Below are positions 20,809-31,320 of a stretch of DNA of 64,000 nucleotides, in pieces. The notes under the pieces are model-generated. The model did not search any database, was not told where the DNA came from, and saw only the letters and a list, made by a program, of their open reading frames with translations. The stretch covers positions 682,001 to 746,000 of the forward strand of contig UWYS01000010.1 of NCBI GenBank assembly GCA_900291925.1, in the 5' to 3' direction. The stretch is from Thecaphora thlaspeos (lineage: Eukaryota > Basidiomycota > Ustilaginomycetes > Urocystidales > Glomosporiaceae). The translations under genes were made by a program, and so were the position numbers. The first letter of the stretch is position 1. Every line of letters begins with the position of its first letter.

Positions 20809-23753
20809 CTACCTTTGATGCTTCAGCTCGACAGCCCAGTACACTGGTGCGCTCGTCTCGACCTCAACGGCGCCTTCCGGGTCCGCCAGGTGGTTCGACG
20901 TCGAGAGGAACCCTCCCAGGGTCGTCCGGTCGCCCTCGAGATTCCACTCGAGGCCTCGCGTTGTCACCTTGGCCCCTTGCTCGCCCACGCCCATGGGCAG
21001 GATGCCGCACGTCTTGCCCATCACTGCCCGTGACATCCGCAGCTGATGCTTGCCCGGCGTTAGGAGCCAGGCGATGCTTCCGTCGCCTACCACAAATGTC
21101 CGTCGACGCTTCCTCAGCTTGCCACCGCGCTTGTCCGCACCGTCTGCCTCGCCTGGATCTTCGACCCCGCCCAGATTGGCCGTGCCAATTGCCAGCTGCC
21201 ACAGCACGTGGAGGGTGTGGACGCTCTGATCGAAGCGTCCCGACAGCCCGCCAAAGATCAGCAGAACCAGCTCTCTGCCCTCCGCCGCCTCGCCCTCGTC
21301 ATCCTCGACCACCTGGATGGACTTCTGCAGATCGGTCGCGTACTGCGATGGCCGTACTAGGATCCGGACCCCTTGGTCCGAGAAGAACGACTTGACCTCC
21401 GGCCGCACTGAATCGAGGTCACCAACGATGGCGTGCGGGCACGGCAGCGGATTGCGCGAGCCCTTGGCGAACCGATCGTAGCCGAACGCCTCTACCAGGC
21501 AATTTGCCGCACCGTCGGCGCAGAGCCGGTACTTTGCCGTCTGCCAGATCCGGACGAAGTGGCGCTTCTGCTCGTCGCTTATCGGCGTGTTGAGCAGCAC
21601 CACCGCGTGCGCATCTCGTGTCGCTGCGTCGTCCAGCAAGTAGGGCGACGGGTCCCACTCTCCTTCCTTGGCCTTGTACCTTGGAAGCGCGGCCAGCGTC
21701 TGCTTGGCCAACGGCCTCCGGCCCTTCCTGGTGGCGCTCGAGGCACCGGCAGAGGACGAGAATGTCGCAGGTTCTTCATCGTTAGCGTGCCAGACCTCCC
21801 CGGGCCTCGAAAAGGGCGCTTGCTGCGTTGCGACCCTAGCCTTGGCGGCCACTTCGAAGGTCATGCCATCGTACGCAGCTGTCACCTTGAATGACGGACC
21901 GCGGCCGCTGCCTTCGGCCCCGCCCGATCTCGTGGCGCTGCTGTTGGCGCGCCAGCTCTCGGTCGCCTGACGCTCGAACTCGTCCATCACCCGCTTCCTC
22001 CTCTCGGGCTCGCTGAGCTGTTCGCCATCGTCTCTACGGCTATCGTCGACGTTGGCGTTCCATTCATTCGTGTTGCGGTCCAATCCGCCGTGTGGCTCAA
22101 TGGGCTTGCCCAAGAGATAGTGGGGAGGCGAAGGGTAGCGGACCGAGAAATGGTTCAGGATCAGGCTGCCCGCTCCGATCAGGGCCGCAAACGCCCCCGC
22201 CCCTTGCGGTGTCGAGTGGCCTCGCTCTGCCGCCTTCGCTATTGCCTGCGCCCTGGACTCGGCCTGGCCGTTTCTCACCAGCGAAGCGGGCAACGCGATG
22301 TTGGTCGCCTCGTGAACGAGCGCGTCGGAGCCTTGCGCCAGCGCTGCCAACCCCCTTGGTGTGCTGCTGCCGGCCTCGGAAGAGGTTGCAGCATCAGCAG
22401 CGAGACCACCCGTAGCATCCGACGTATCACCGAGTACGGTGACCTTGCGCCCAGGAAGGTCGAGCGGCGGCGGATGCAGCGTCGTGCCGTCCGGAAGTAG
22501 GATCGACTCGCGCTGATTGACAAGCCGCGGCAGGAGGGAGAGCGGATTGCGGATCTTGCGCTCGTCCAGCAGAGCCTGGGCGTTGGCTTTGAGCAGCTCC
22601 GGTATCGACGGATGCAGTGGCGAGGAGCCCCACTCCTCTTCGAACGTGTACCCCACCGTCGGGCAGCGATGCGTGACGGGCGCAGCGCTGATGTGCACCC
22701 TGGGGCTCTGTCCATGTGCCTTGAAGCTGGTGAAGCGCAGCCACGCGGCTGGCCCTACGTCCATTGCGATGTCTCGACCGGGTAGCTCGCTCTCGTGGAG
22801 CGGTAACTCCGGAATCGGCCTCCGAGGCTCGTCGAGCAGCGATGTCGGGACGCTGTCGCCGCCGCCCGAGCTCGATGCTGGCCATGCGAGCTCGTGGACG
22901 ACGTACTTTCCGCTCAGCTTTGAGTAGCAGAGGGTGAGAGTGGTCCGGATCAAGGCTCGGAGCCCTCGAGGGCCGAAGATCTCCACCCTGGGCGACTGTG
23001 CGGGAAGACGTGGTTGCGAGACAGTGTCAGAGAAAGGCGAGCGCTGATGTCGCAGCAGTCCGTCCTAGCAGCAGTCTTCCTCTCGCCAGACCGCTCCCAG
23101 CGAAGCATAGAGTCCGAGTTCGGAAGGCGTGCAGTCACTTACATCGCTAGAAACCGGGGCCGAGCCCGAAGGGCCCATCATCGACAACAGTAGCGGGACG
23201 ATACCTAGGACGTCTTGAGAGCGGAGGCGAGGAACATGGCAACACCAGTCAGAGCCGAAGAGGCGAAGACCATTCTCCTAGTCAAGCGGCGTGGCAAAGG
23301 AAGGATGCACTACTCACGATCGGCGTGGAGATGTGTGACGAGGATGGTCCGGAGGTTTGCGAGCTTCTCGTCGCCGCCTACGTACCTCGCCTGAAACTGG
23401 CGCTGTGTCGATTCTCCACAGTCGCTGCGATTACGCATGCCGCGAGGGCATCGAGTGAGGGCAGCTGGACAAGATAGCGGTCAGCGATGTCTGCTCCACG
23501 TCTGCGAAGTGCGTTTGGGAGCAAGAGGGCATCGAGGAACTGCTCGTCTGACTAACATCATGACCGTGTGGTTGTCGACCTTGAACAGCAGGCTGGTCAG
23601 AGCAAGGCAGAAGTGGGACGGGAAGCGAGGCCGTCAATACCAGCTTTGATTCCAGCATATCCGGCTCTGCTTAGCTCACCTAGAGTAGTTTCTGGTAGCG
23701 TTGGGCATGGACGAGGTGCCCAGGAACTTGAGCGACATGCGCGGAGGCGCCAT
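20809..23753 (-). CDS. tRNase Z-thiamine pyrophosphokinase fusion protein
   Basis: Five exons (23680-23753, 23557-23592, 23318-23424, 23143-23213, 20809-22995) encode 824 residues. Residues about 6-475 are a tRNase Z (tRNA 3'-end endonuclease): SLKFLGTSS, TVMIDCGESTQRQ, the metal motif HLHADH at 68-73 (its last His codon split by an intron), GDTSDATGG, LVHEATNIAL, GHSTPQGAGAFA and NHFSVRYP. Residues about 541-824 are a thiamine pyrophosphokinase: WDPSPYLL, RLCADGAANCL, IVGDLDSVRPEV near 620, GGLSGRFDQSVHTLH near 676, WLLTPGKHQL, GILPMG and the C-terminal STSNHL...VEVETSAPVYW. The join lies inside the 2187-nt last exon, with no stop and no intron between domains. Both halves keep their expected motifs. 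An alternative ATG at 23738 would trim five residues. Confidence 0.88.
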
Positions 23754-23973
23754 GGCGGGCGGACTAGATCCAGGAAGGGACCTGGCAGAAGGAAGCGGTG
23801 TCGGTTAGAAGAAGTCGATCCACTTTCGAAGGCGAGCGCGAAATTGTCGAGGGCACAAGGTGGTCCTGCTCTAGCGGAAGCTGATGATGGAGAGGAGCAG
23901 GAAGGTCCTCTTGCCGCCGATGGCGCCCGAGGAAGGGTCCGGTGTGGGCACAGCTGGCTCGCCGGTAAGTTAC

Positions 23974-24047
23974 GTAACGTACCTCGCGCGAATTTCGGAC
24001 ACACGCGGTTTTCGGACCCGGGTCCTGGCACAGGTGAGCTCACCTCC
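23974..24047 (+). repeat. 74-bp dispersed repeat, copy A
   Basis: This runs from GTAACGTACCTCGCGC to GGTGAGCTCACCTCC. It matches the reverse complement of 24621-24694 with seven mismatches in 74 bases by hand count. It contains two perfect 12-bp palindromes, GGACCCGGGTCC and GGTGAGCTCACC. Similarity stops abruptly on both sides, so this looks like a mobile or dispersed unit, not chance. Confidence 0.8.
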
Positions 24048-24213
24048 GAGATGTTGTCCGACGACGTGCTTCTGCCCGAGTAGCAGCTACAAGCAATGTA
24101 ATGCATTCGATCGATGCAGGGAGAGGCTGACGATGCTGCAGTGTGGCTTGCATGGGACCTGGTACAGTGTGTGTGCTTTGGCGTGGTGGAGAAAGGCAGA
24201 CTCCGACCGTTCT

Positions 24214-24450
24214 TCATGCCGACGGACCAGCCTCGTCAAGCTGCATCTGCTCGAGAGCGGTCTCGACCTCCAACTGCTCCTTGCAGTCCGCCGTCGTTGG
24301 CTGTGATGGTTTGGCGTCGATCCGGATCGCCTCCGTGCGTGTTTTCTGTGTCTTCCTTGGCGCTTGCTTGGCCTTTGGTGCAGCCCTCGTCTTGCCCGCA
24401 GCCTTCTCGGCCTTGCGCTGCTGCTTCCGTTCCTCCTCCTCCTGCCTCTT
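24214..24450 (-). CDS. Possible terminal exon, basic coiled-coil protein, gene incomplete
   Basis: An open frame of 78 codons preceded by a good acceptor (TTTCTTCAG) reads KRQEEEERKQQRKAEKAAGK and ends LEVETALEQMQLDEAGPSA before TGA at 24214-24216. Its Lys/Glu-rich helical character fits the tail of a nuclear or ribosome-associated protein. I could not find an upstream exon with matching phase; the 74-bp repeat copies flank it. It may be a truncated gene fragment or a real 3' exon of an unrecognised gene. Confidence 0.3.
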   Translation of the reverse strand, partial: KRQEEEERKQQRKAEKAAGKTRAAPKAKQAPRKTQKTRTEAIRIDAKPSQPTTADCKEQLEVETALEQMQLDEAGPSA

Positions 24451-24620
24451 CTGAAGAAAGCAGGTTGTATTGCTGAACCAGGCGGGTGGAAGACGTTGCA
24501 GGAAACTACAGAAAGGCGGAGGAGGCCATACAGAGGTGCTGAAGGCCGTACATGGTAGAGCGAGAGGGGAGAGGGGAGAGGTGGTGGTACGGAAGCATGA
24601 TGGAAGGCCTCGTACGAGGT

Positions 24621-24694
24621 GGAGGTGAGCTCGCCCGCGCCAGGACCCGGGTCCGAAAACTGCGTGCGTCCGATATTTGCGCGAGGTACGTTAC
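24621..24694 (-). repeat. 74-bp dispersed repeat, copy B (inverted)
   Basis: Inverted partner of the unit at 23974-24047, about 90% identical, separated by 573 bases. The 12-bp palindrome GGACCCGGGTCC is intact here, while the second one is changed to GGCGAGCTCACC. Confidence 0.8.
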
Positions 24695-25189
24695 TGTACC
24701 TTTTCGCAGCTGCTCGCCTCCACTTCTTCTCTGGCGACCTCGCGCCTGACACTCCCGGCCGTGACATAGACGGGACCTCAGCATCGAAGACGCAAGGCTC
24801 ACGTTGACGGTCTGGCTCGCCGATGCACTGGAACAAGGTTACCTCGCTCACACAGAATCGTGAAGCGTCGGATACGACAGGCAGCAGCAAATGCGGGCGA
24901 ACGGCACCGCCACCAGGGCTGCGGATATCAGGGTTGCATTGTACAAGTACACGGAAGGAGAACAAGGGCCAAGAACGAAGTAGGCAGGAGATGGTACGAG
25001 GGGATCGAGTGACATACAGGAGCCGCACACACGCTGAACCGTCGAGTGGTGAGAAAAGGCAGACCGAAAGAAGCTGCGGGAAGGTATCAAAGGAGGGCGA
25101 GGGCTGCGAGCGATACGGGCGCGGAGGCGCCAATCGATTGAGAGGCCAGCGTGCGAGAAGCGCGGCGACGGTGACCGTCCACGCCCTGC
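24695..25189. other. Intergenic, no clear gene
   Basis: 495 bases between repeat copy B and the SPC25 stop. No splice-consistent gene could be built here. Confidence 0.35.
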
Positions 25190-26347
25190 CTAGGAGGCAA
25201 CTCTTCTCGCCGCATCCCTCGCTTCCTTCCGCCGTTTCTCCATCTCGTCGGCGAGCGCCCGGCGCATCAGCTTGACAAAGGTGTAGAGCTTGCGCGTCGA
25301 GTTGAGCTCGCTCAGCATTGGCTCAAAGACCGACGCAGGCAGCTCGGGTCGATGCGACGGGACTTGGGCAAAGCAAGAAAACGACGTTACGGCAAGGCAT
25401 CAACGCGGTCAGCAGGTGGATCGAAAGGATGGCGCACTCTCGCGAAGGAGAACATCAACGAGAGAAAGAACAAGTCAAAAGGAAGGGGAGGAAGAAGGGG
25501 GCCAACTCACCTGCGTACTGCGGTCTGCTGACGTCGATGACAAAGTAGCACTCGTCCGACCAGTCGTCGACGTTGATCAGCTGGAAGGTGAAGCGGATCT
25601 GGTCGCCCACTTTGGTCGGCTGGATGGAGCAGCCGGTCCTCGCCTCGAGCAGCTTGAGTTCCGGACCGTTCTGGTCGACCTGGGCGCGAAAACGCTCGCG
25701 CTGCGCCTGCTTTGCCTTTCGCCGTGCCTCCAATTTATCCTTTGCCTCTCCGATCTCTGCTTGCAGTTCGGCGCTCCTCTGGGACAGTGATGCACGCTGA
25801 GATGTGAGCGCCTGGATGCGGGAGCGCACCTGGGCGTCGGCCTCTCTTTCCTGTGCGACGGCTGTGCAAGTCAAGCCGAGGTTGCGGGAGGGGCGAACGT
25901 CGGGGGACGGGTTACAAGCGTCGAACAGCGAAGGTCAGCAGGCGTGGAACGGAGCGATGGTGGCTCTGGAAGATCCTTTGACCGCCAGGCGCTTAGGCGT
26001 GCCTCTCTGTACTCACTCTCCCATAGCTGGCGCTGTGCAGCCTTGGCCTCTTCGATCTCTCTGTCTAGCATTTGTATGTGATTGTTGTGCTGGAGCCTGC
26101 CGGCGTCAAAGTCTGCCTTTTCGTCGTTGATGGTGAGGATGGCGTGTTCGGTGTAAGCCTTAAACTTGCGCTGGAAACGGTTCACTGCGGCGACCATGTC
26201 GGAAAAGTCGAGGAGGGGTGCCGCACTGCTGGTGGCGTCATCGAAGCCAAACTGGGACTGCATCATGTCCGGGCCGTTGAGCGTGGTGCGTGGACGGAGG
26301 CGGTGGGGTGTGGCCGTTACGATTGGCGTGCGCGTGGTGGCGGCCAT
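25190..26347 (-). CDS. SPC25: Kinetochore protein SPC25 (NDC80 complex)
   Basis: Three exons (26017-26347, 25511-25861, 25190-25362) encode 284 residues; introns are 155 and 148 nt with GTGAGT donors. SPC25 dimerises with SPC24 and anchors the NDC80 complex to the inner kinetochore. Residues 1-50 are Thr/Arg/Pro-rich. A long coiled coil runs from about 60 to 195 (AAVNRFQRKFKAYTEHAI, NNHIQMLDREIEEAKAAQRQLWE, SQRSAELQAEIGEAKDKLEA). A compact RWD-like C-terminal domain follows (LKLLEARTGCSIQPTKVGD, FTFQLINVDDWSDECYFVID), ending in a basic helix. Length and layout match fungal SPC25. The ATG at 26347 is the first in frame after the upstream CT/GC-rich region. Confidence 0.85.
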
Positions 26348-27595
26348 GGCGGGCGGTGTGCTGTGCTTGCCTGCGGACCGAGTTGGATGATGGGTAGCGG
26401 ACAAACAGGGGCGGGGCGTGGGGGCAGGGGGAGGCGAGGTGGAGAGACTGGAAGCGAAGTGGCCGCGGTGCGACGGCGGCGGCGACGGCGGCGGCAGGGG
26501 TAAGCGATGATGGTGGTGGAGCGGTGCAACGTCGAGAGAGCGTCGAGAGAGGGAGAGAGCGCGCGCGAGTGCAACGCGTAGAAAGCGGGCGTCGCCCCGC
26601 TCAGGGCCGAGGCGAGGAGTGTTGTTCTCCTCCGACGCGCTCCCACGTGACCGCCGCGCCCGATTCGCCCGATTCGCCCGATCTTGGGGCATCTTGCTCG
26701 TCGTCCCATCTGGCGTGCTGCTCTGCTCTCGTTGGCCCTCTTCCATGTCCGCGTTGCGCGCACTTGAACTCATGCTGAAGGTGGGCATTGCGAGCGACAC
26801 GTTGTGCCAGCCGACACACCAGCCGACACACCAGCCGGAGGACGAGGGCGGCGCGAGGGACGCTCTGTGATAACGAGGCGTCTGTACCGTGCGAGACTCG
26901 ACGTGAGGGGCAAGAGCGGGCGCAGGCAAACGGAGGCTTGGGCCGAGGCGAGCGACCGACAGGCAAGCCAGCTCAGTGCAGCTCAGTGCAGCTCAGTGCA
27001 GCTCAGTGCAGCTCAGTGCAGCTCAGTGCAGCTCAGTGCAGCTCAGTGCAGCTCAGTGTAGCTCAGTGTGCAGCAAGCAGGCGAGCAGGCGAGCAGGCAG
27101 ATGTAGCATCGTTTCCCTGAAACGCGGGCAAGCTGAGGCGTGGCGCGGGCAGTGAGTGGAGCGTTGCTCTTTGCCGCACGCAGCAGCCGCAGCAGCAAGG
27201 CGCCGCCACGTCCAGCCCTCCTCCTGGCCACCCGACTCAGCCATCATCCACCAGCACTACACCAGCCTCGCCACTTGTTCAGCCTACTTTGCAGCCCACG
27301 ACCAACCTCACCGCTCCCGGAACACACACACCCCCCCCCTCCCGCCATACAATCCATCCCACCAGCCCGCCGCCACACGAACAGCAGCACAGACGACCGC
27401 CATCTACAGCTCTCAGCTCTCGAGACCTTGGCCGCAACTCGCCATTCCTCTCCTCACCTCAGGCTAGAGCAGTTCGCATCAAGGACCCCACGTCGCTCGC
27501 TCGCCTCTAGACAGTACTCCGCCTGTGTTGCCAAACGCGTCTCCCACCACCGCCACATCCCAGCTATCGCCATCGCCATCGCCATCGCCATCGCC
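26348..27595. promoter_or_regulatory. Divergent region SPC25 / DBF2 kinase
   Basis: 1248 bases between two head-to-head cell-division genes. It holds the 10-bp tandem array at 26971-27070 and a GCCATC hexamer run directly before the kinase ATG (27566-27595). Two near-perfect CAGCCGACACACCAGC copies occur around 26812-26838. No protein gene is recognised. Confidence 0.5.
26971..27070 (+). repeat. Ten-copy 10-bp tandem repeat
   Basis: Eight perfect copies of GCTCAGTGCA are followed by GCTCAGTGTA and GCTCAGTGTG. The unit length is close to one DNA helical turn, so any bound protein would face the same side at each copy. It lies about 525 bases before the DBF2-like start and 625 bases before the SPC25 start. 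Confidence 0.95.
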
Positions 27596-30118
27596 ATGTC
27601 GCAGAGCGCCGCTCCCGTCAGCCGCGTCCTCGTCGACTCGCGCACAAACACTCACGCAGCCGCAGCCACGCCAAGCCCGCTCGCCGCTTCCAAAAAGGAG
27701 AACAGCATGCCCCAGCTCCCCGTCCTCCAGGCCACGCCAAAGGAGGCCACGCCAAAGGCGGCCGAACCACCCCGCGTCTCCGCTATTCAGAACACCAACA
27801 GCACCCTCGACGCTCGCAACGACGAGGTAAAGGGAAGCTGGAAGAGCTGGAGGCGCGGAGAGGGCCTCCAACCTTGGGAAAACGAGATCGCACTCAGCCC
27901 GGGCGTGCAGCGAAAAGCAACCGTCGCACAGCTATGTAGGTGATGACGGGGTCAGGGAGCAGCCTGTTGCCTCCTCGAATGTCGCCTAACCTTGCACCGC
28001 CTTCCTTTGCCGTTGACCATATCCCGTCTGTTCTACAGACTTCCTGAACCATTACTTCGACTCGCTCCGCTACCTCTCCGACCGAAAGGCGCGGTGCGCA
28101 CGCTTCCAGGAGTCGACAAAGGCTCGCGGCCTCCACCCCGATGCCGAGACCTCCGATAGCGACTCGACCTCGGCCGCAGCCTACGCCAAGGAGAGGGCAT
28201 CCTATCTCGGGAGGGAGCGGGTCCTCCTCCGCCGGCGCCGCACTCGCCTCCAGCTGGCGCAATTCTACATCATCACACAGGTCGGTCAGGGAGGGTACGG
28301 CGAAGTCTTTTTGGCTCGCAAGCGCGACACCGGCGAGGTCTGCGCCCTCAAGAGGCTTCGAAAGCGCGTCCTGGTCAAGATGGACGAGGTAAGGCTCACT
28401 TCGTTCCGTCGTCGTAGTCTGGACCTTCCGGGCGAGCGAGGCACGACATCCGACTGAGACCTCGTCGCCCTGCTTCTTCCACGTTCCTCTGATCAGGTCC
28501 GCCACGTTTTGACCGAAAGGGACATTCTGACCGCCACCAAGACCGAGTGGCTCGTGAGGCTTCTCTACGCGTTCCAGGACAAGGAACACGTCTTCCTAGC
28601 TATGGTGCGTTCAAGCACGCTGTCTCCGGCCTGTCTTGTCGGCGTCGGTGAGGGTGAGGGTGTCGGTGGCTGCATGATGCTCAACATCTCTCTCTCTCTC
28701 TCTCTCTCTTTGCGCCTGGCGGCCAATGTGAGACAGGAATACGTTCCCGGGGGAGATTTCCGCACCCTTCTGAACAACAGCGGCGTGCTGCGCGAAGAGC
28801 ACGCCCGCTTCTACATGGCCGAGATGCTCGTCTCGGTCAACGAATTGCACAAGCTCGGATATATCCACCGCGACTTGAAGCCAGAGGTGAGTGGCGGCGC
28901 GATGATGGCAAGCCTTGGAGTGCAGGCGTCCCTCCTTGACTCAAGCTCCGCTGACCCTTACCTTGACCGTGTCTCGATGGAACCCGCGATGCTCCCCTCT
29001 TACTCTTCGCAGAACTTCCTCGTTGACTCTGTTGGGCACATCAAGCTGACCGACTTTGGTCTGGCGTCGGGCGTCCTCAATCCTGGACGTATCGAGTCGC
29101 TCCGGTCCAGGCTCGACGCGGTCAAGGACACCGACTTCATCTACCGGACACCCGCCGAGCGCGGCTCGATGTACAAGATGATGCGGGCGCAAAATGTCCA
29201 TCACGCCGACTCGATCGTCGGGTCGCCCGACTATATGGCGCCCGAGGTGCTTCGTGGGCGCGACTACACCACCAGCGTCGACTACTGGAGTCTGGGCTGC
29301 ATCCTCTTTGAGTTCCTCTGCGGCTTCCCGCCATTTAGCGGAGCCCAGCCGGAGGAGACGTGGGCGAACCTCAAGAACTGGCAAAAGGTGCTGCAGAGGC
29401 CCGTCTACGAGAAGCCAGAAGACCTTCAATTCAACCTGACCGACGTAGCGTGGGACGCGGTGACCAAGTGAGTGGATTCAGATACCTTCCCGCGCTTTCA
29501 CGTCGCCATGCATTGATCCGGTAGGGGCCAATTCGCCCTTCTGCCTCTATCGCTACCGGGAATCGCTAACTTGCCCCGCTTGAATCCTGCTGTGCACTCG
29601 GAACAGATTTATTGACACGCCGGAGCGGAGGTACAGCTCGCTGTCGCTGGTGCAGGCGCACGCCTTCTTCGCCCCACTGAACCTGACCAAGCTTCGCGAG
29701 TTGAGCGCACCATTCATCCCGCAGCTAGAGAACGACGAGGACACTGGCTACTTTGACAACTTTGACGATCCCAACGACATGGCCAAGTACAAGGAGGTGC
29801 AGGAGAAGCAGCGCAACGTTGAGGCGGTCAACGACGGTGGCAAGGGTGTCGGCGGACGCGGCTTGTGGGCCGGTTTCACGTTTGGCAAGAATGTGAGTAG
29901 CGACTCCGGCAGAATAGGGCGCGCGAGGGCTGCACGTAGGTTTTTGGCGAACGACCCATGCCGCAGCAGTGGCACCGGACAGCGCTGATCGTGATAGGTC
30001 CGTCTCTCCCTTTGCCGTGACGCGCTTGCCACCGTGACAGGGCGTGGGCGCCAACGGCAAGCCGATCGACCCCACGGCGGCCAAGGATGCAGGCGACGCG
30101 TTTGCCACGATGTTCTAG
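27596..30118 (+). CDS. DBF2: NDR/LATS-family kinase, DBF2/SID2-type
   Basis: Seven exons (27596-27935, 28039-28388, 28497-28604, 28737-28886, 29013-29467, 29607-29892, 30041-30118) encode 588 residues. It is an AGC serine/threonine kinase of the mitotic exit/septation initiation network. The MOB1-binding N-terminal helix reads [21 protein letters not shown]. The catalytic domain has the Gly loop [14 protein letters not shown] (about 192), ALKRLRK, HRDLKPE, DFGLA and the activation segment [13 protein letters not shown]. Between DFG and the T-loop lies the long insert typical of NDR kinases. The C-terminal extension ends with GYFDNFDD, resembling the hydrophobic-motif region. Intron 3 carries a long CT microsatellite. 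Start chosen at the ATG after the ATCGCC repeat; upstream frame is low-complexity. Confidence 0.88.
28689..28710 (+). repeat. (CT)n microsatellite inside kinase intron 3
   Basis: About eleven CT units form part of the pyrimidine-rich 3' half of the intron at 28605-28736. Confidence 0.85.
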
Positions 30119-31320
30119 GCGACCTCTTACCCCTCGTGCTTTACGTCCTCGCAGCGCACATTGCTCGTATGGGCAGGGCAGACGGCAGTGACCAAGCCTG
30201 TTGACGCTCGAGGCCTTCGGTAGACCTCGTTACTTCCTCCTGCCCCTCCCATCCCTCGTCCCATCCCTCTCCCTCCCCCTTCCCCTCTGTGGTACACTTA
30301 CTCGTCTCTTGCCGCTTCCTCTCCCATTTCTTTCTGTACACCTATACCCTTCCATCTGGGTTTCCTATTATTCTTGAAGCGTCCTTACTGCTTTTGGAGA
30401 TGTTATATTCGTAGTCTAACGAGACCCTTTTCTGGCCACTGTCGCCCTCATTGGAAAACAACAACAATAAATAGCAAACAGTATGGCAATCGAGCGCAGA
30501 GCGGTGGGCGGGGCCGCAAGGTCGCCTGCCGAAAGGCTAGCGGGTGCGGCTGATGAAGCGAAAGGGTAGCCGGGGTGGCGATATGGGAGGCCGAGAGGCA
30601 TACCTATGCTGCCTGAGGCTGACGCGGTGTTGAGCGAGCCTCGTCGTCGATGTCAAAATTGCGCGGCCGAACAGACCCTTCTGCTGGGCGCGTGTGGCGC
30701 GTCGCGGCGGAAAAGGTGGAGCAGACCTCCCTGGCAGCAGCGTGGCCGGCGTAAGGGTGTGCCTGTGCGGGTGGCGGCGGAGGCGCAAGTCTGATCACTC
30801 CAACCCTCATCTCTCTCACCTCTTTTCACCTCTTTTCACCTCTTTTCACCTCTTCTCACCTCGTCTCACCCACAACAAGATCACCTCGCATCCTCGTCCT
30901 CCCCTTTCTTCCCATCCTCATCGACATCCTCGCCCTCACTTACCTTCTTCCGCCTGCTCGAGCTTTCGCTCACACGCAACGCTCTAGCTAAAGGGCAGCT
31001 ACTACCACTGGACGACTTGGCGTCGCCACACACCGGCACGCCAAGCCTATCTTGCTTGTTACCAACGCACCCGCTTGCCTTTCCCCTTTCCGCTTCCCGC
31101 CCGCTCGCGAAACCTCCATCCATCTACTGGCCACCTCCAATCCACCTCCCCTTTCCATCACTCTACTCCGGCATCGGTGCGGCTCTTTGGGACCGCTCGG
31201 GATGCTGTGTGCCTTCTCGCTCTCACTCCTGTGCCGTCTCACATGATCGCCGCCCGGACACCGAGACTCGTCTAGCAGCGTCCTTGGGTCCGACCCGCTT
31301 CTTCGGCCGCCATCATCACT
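30119..31320. promoter_or_regulatory. Intergenic; upstream region of the CDCA7-like gene
   Basis: 1202 bases. CT-rich DNA predominates from 30790 to 31320. A 10-bp polypyrimidine repeat (TCTTTTCACC with variants) occupies 30821-30870. A short minus-strand frame at 30537-30790 has some protein-like character (KGLFGRAILTSTTRLAQHR) but no ATG, so I do not call it a gene. Confidence 0.4.

Noticed and set aside
22090..22500. Short plus-strand frames inside the tRNase Z-TPK gene
   Set aside because: Shadows in a GC-rich exon.
23568..24083. Plus-strand 171-codon frame running through repeat copy A
   Set aside because: It overlaps the first tRNase Z exon in antisense and reads the repeat; no independent support.
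26971..27070. Coding repeat in the extended SPC25/DBF2 leader frames
   Set aside because: The decamer repeat changes frame each copy and no protein start fits.
30537..30819. Possible small mitochondrial protein on the minus strand
   Set aside because: No ATG, competing frames, and no recognisable family despite a protein-like stretch.
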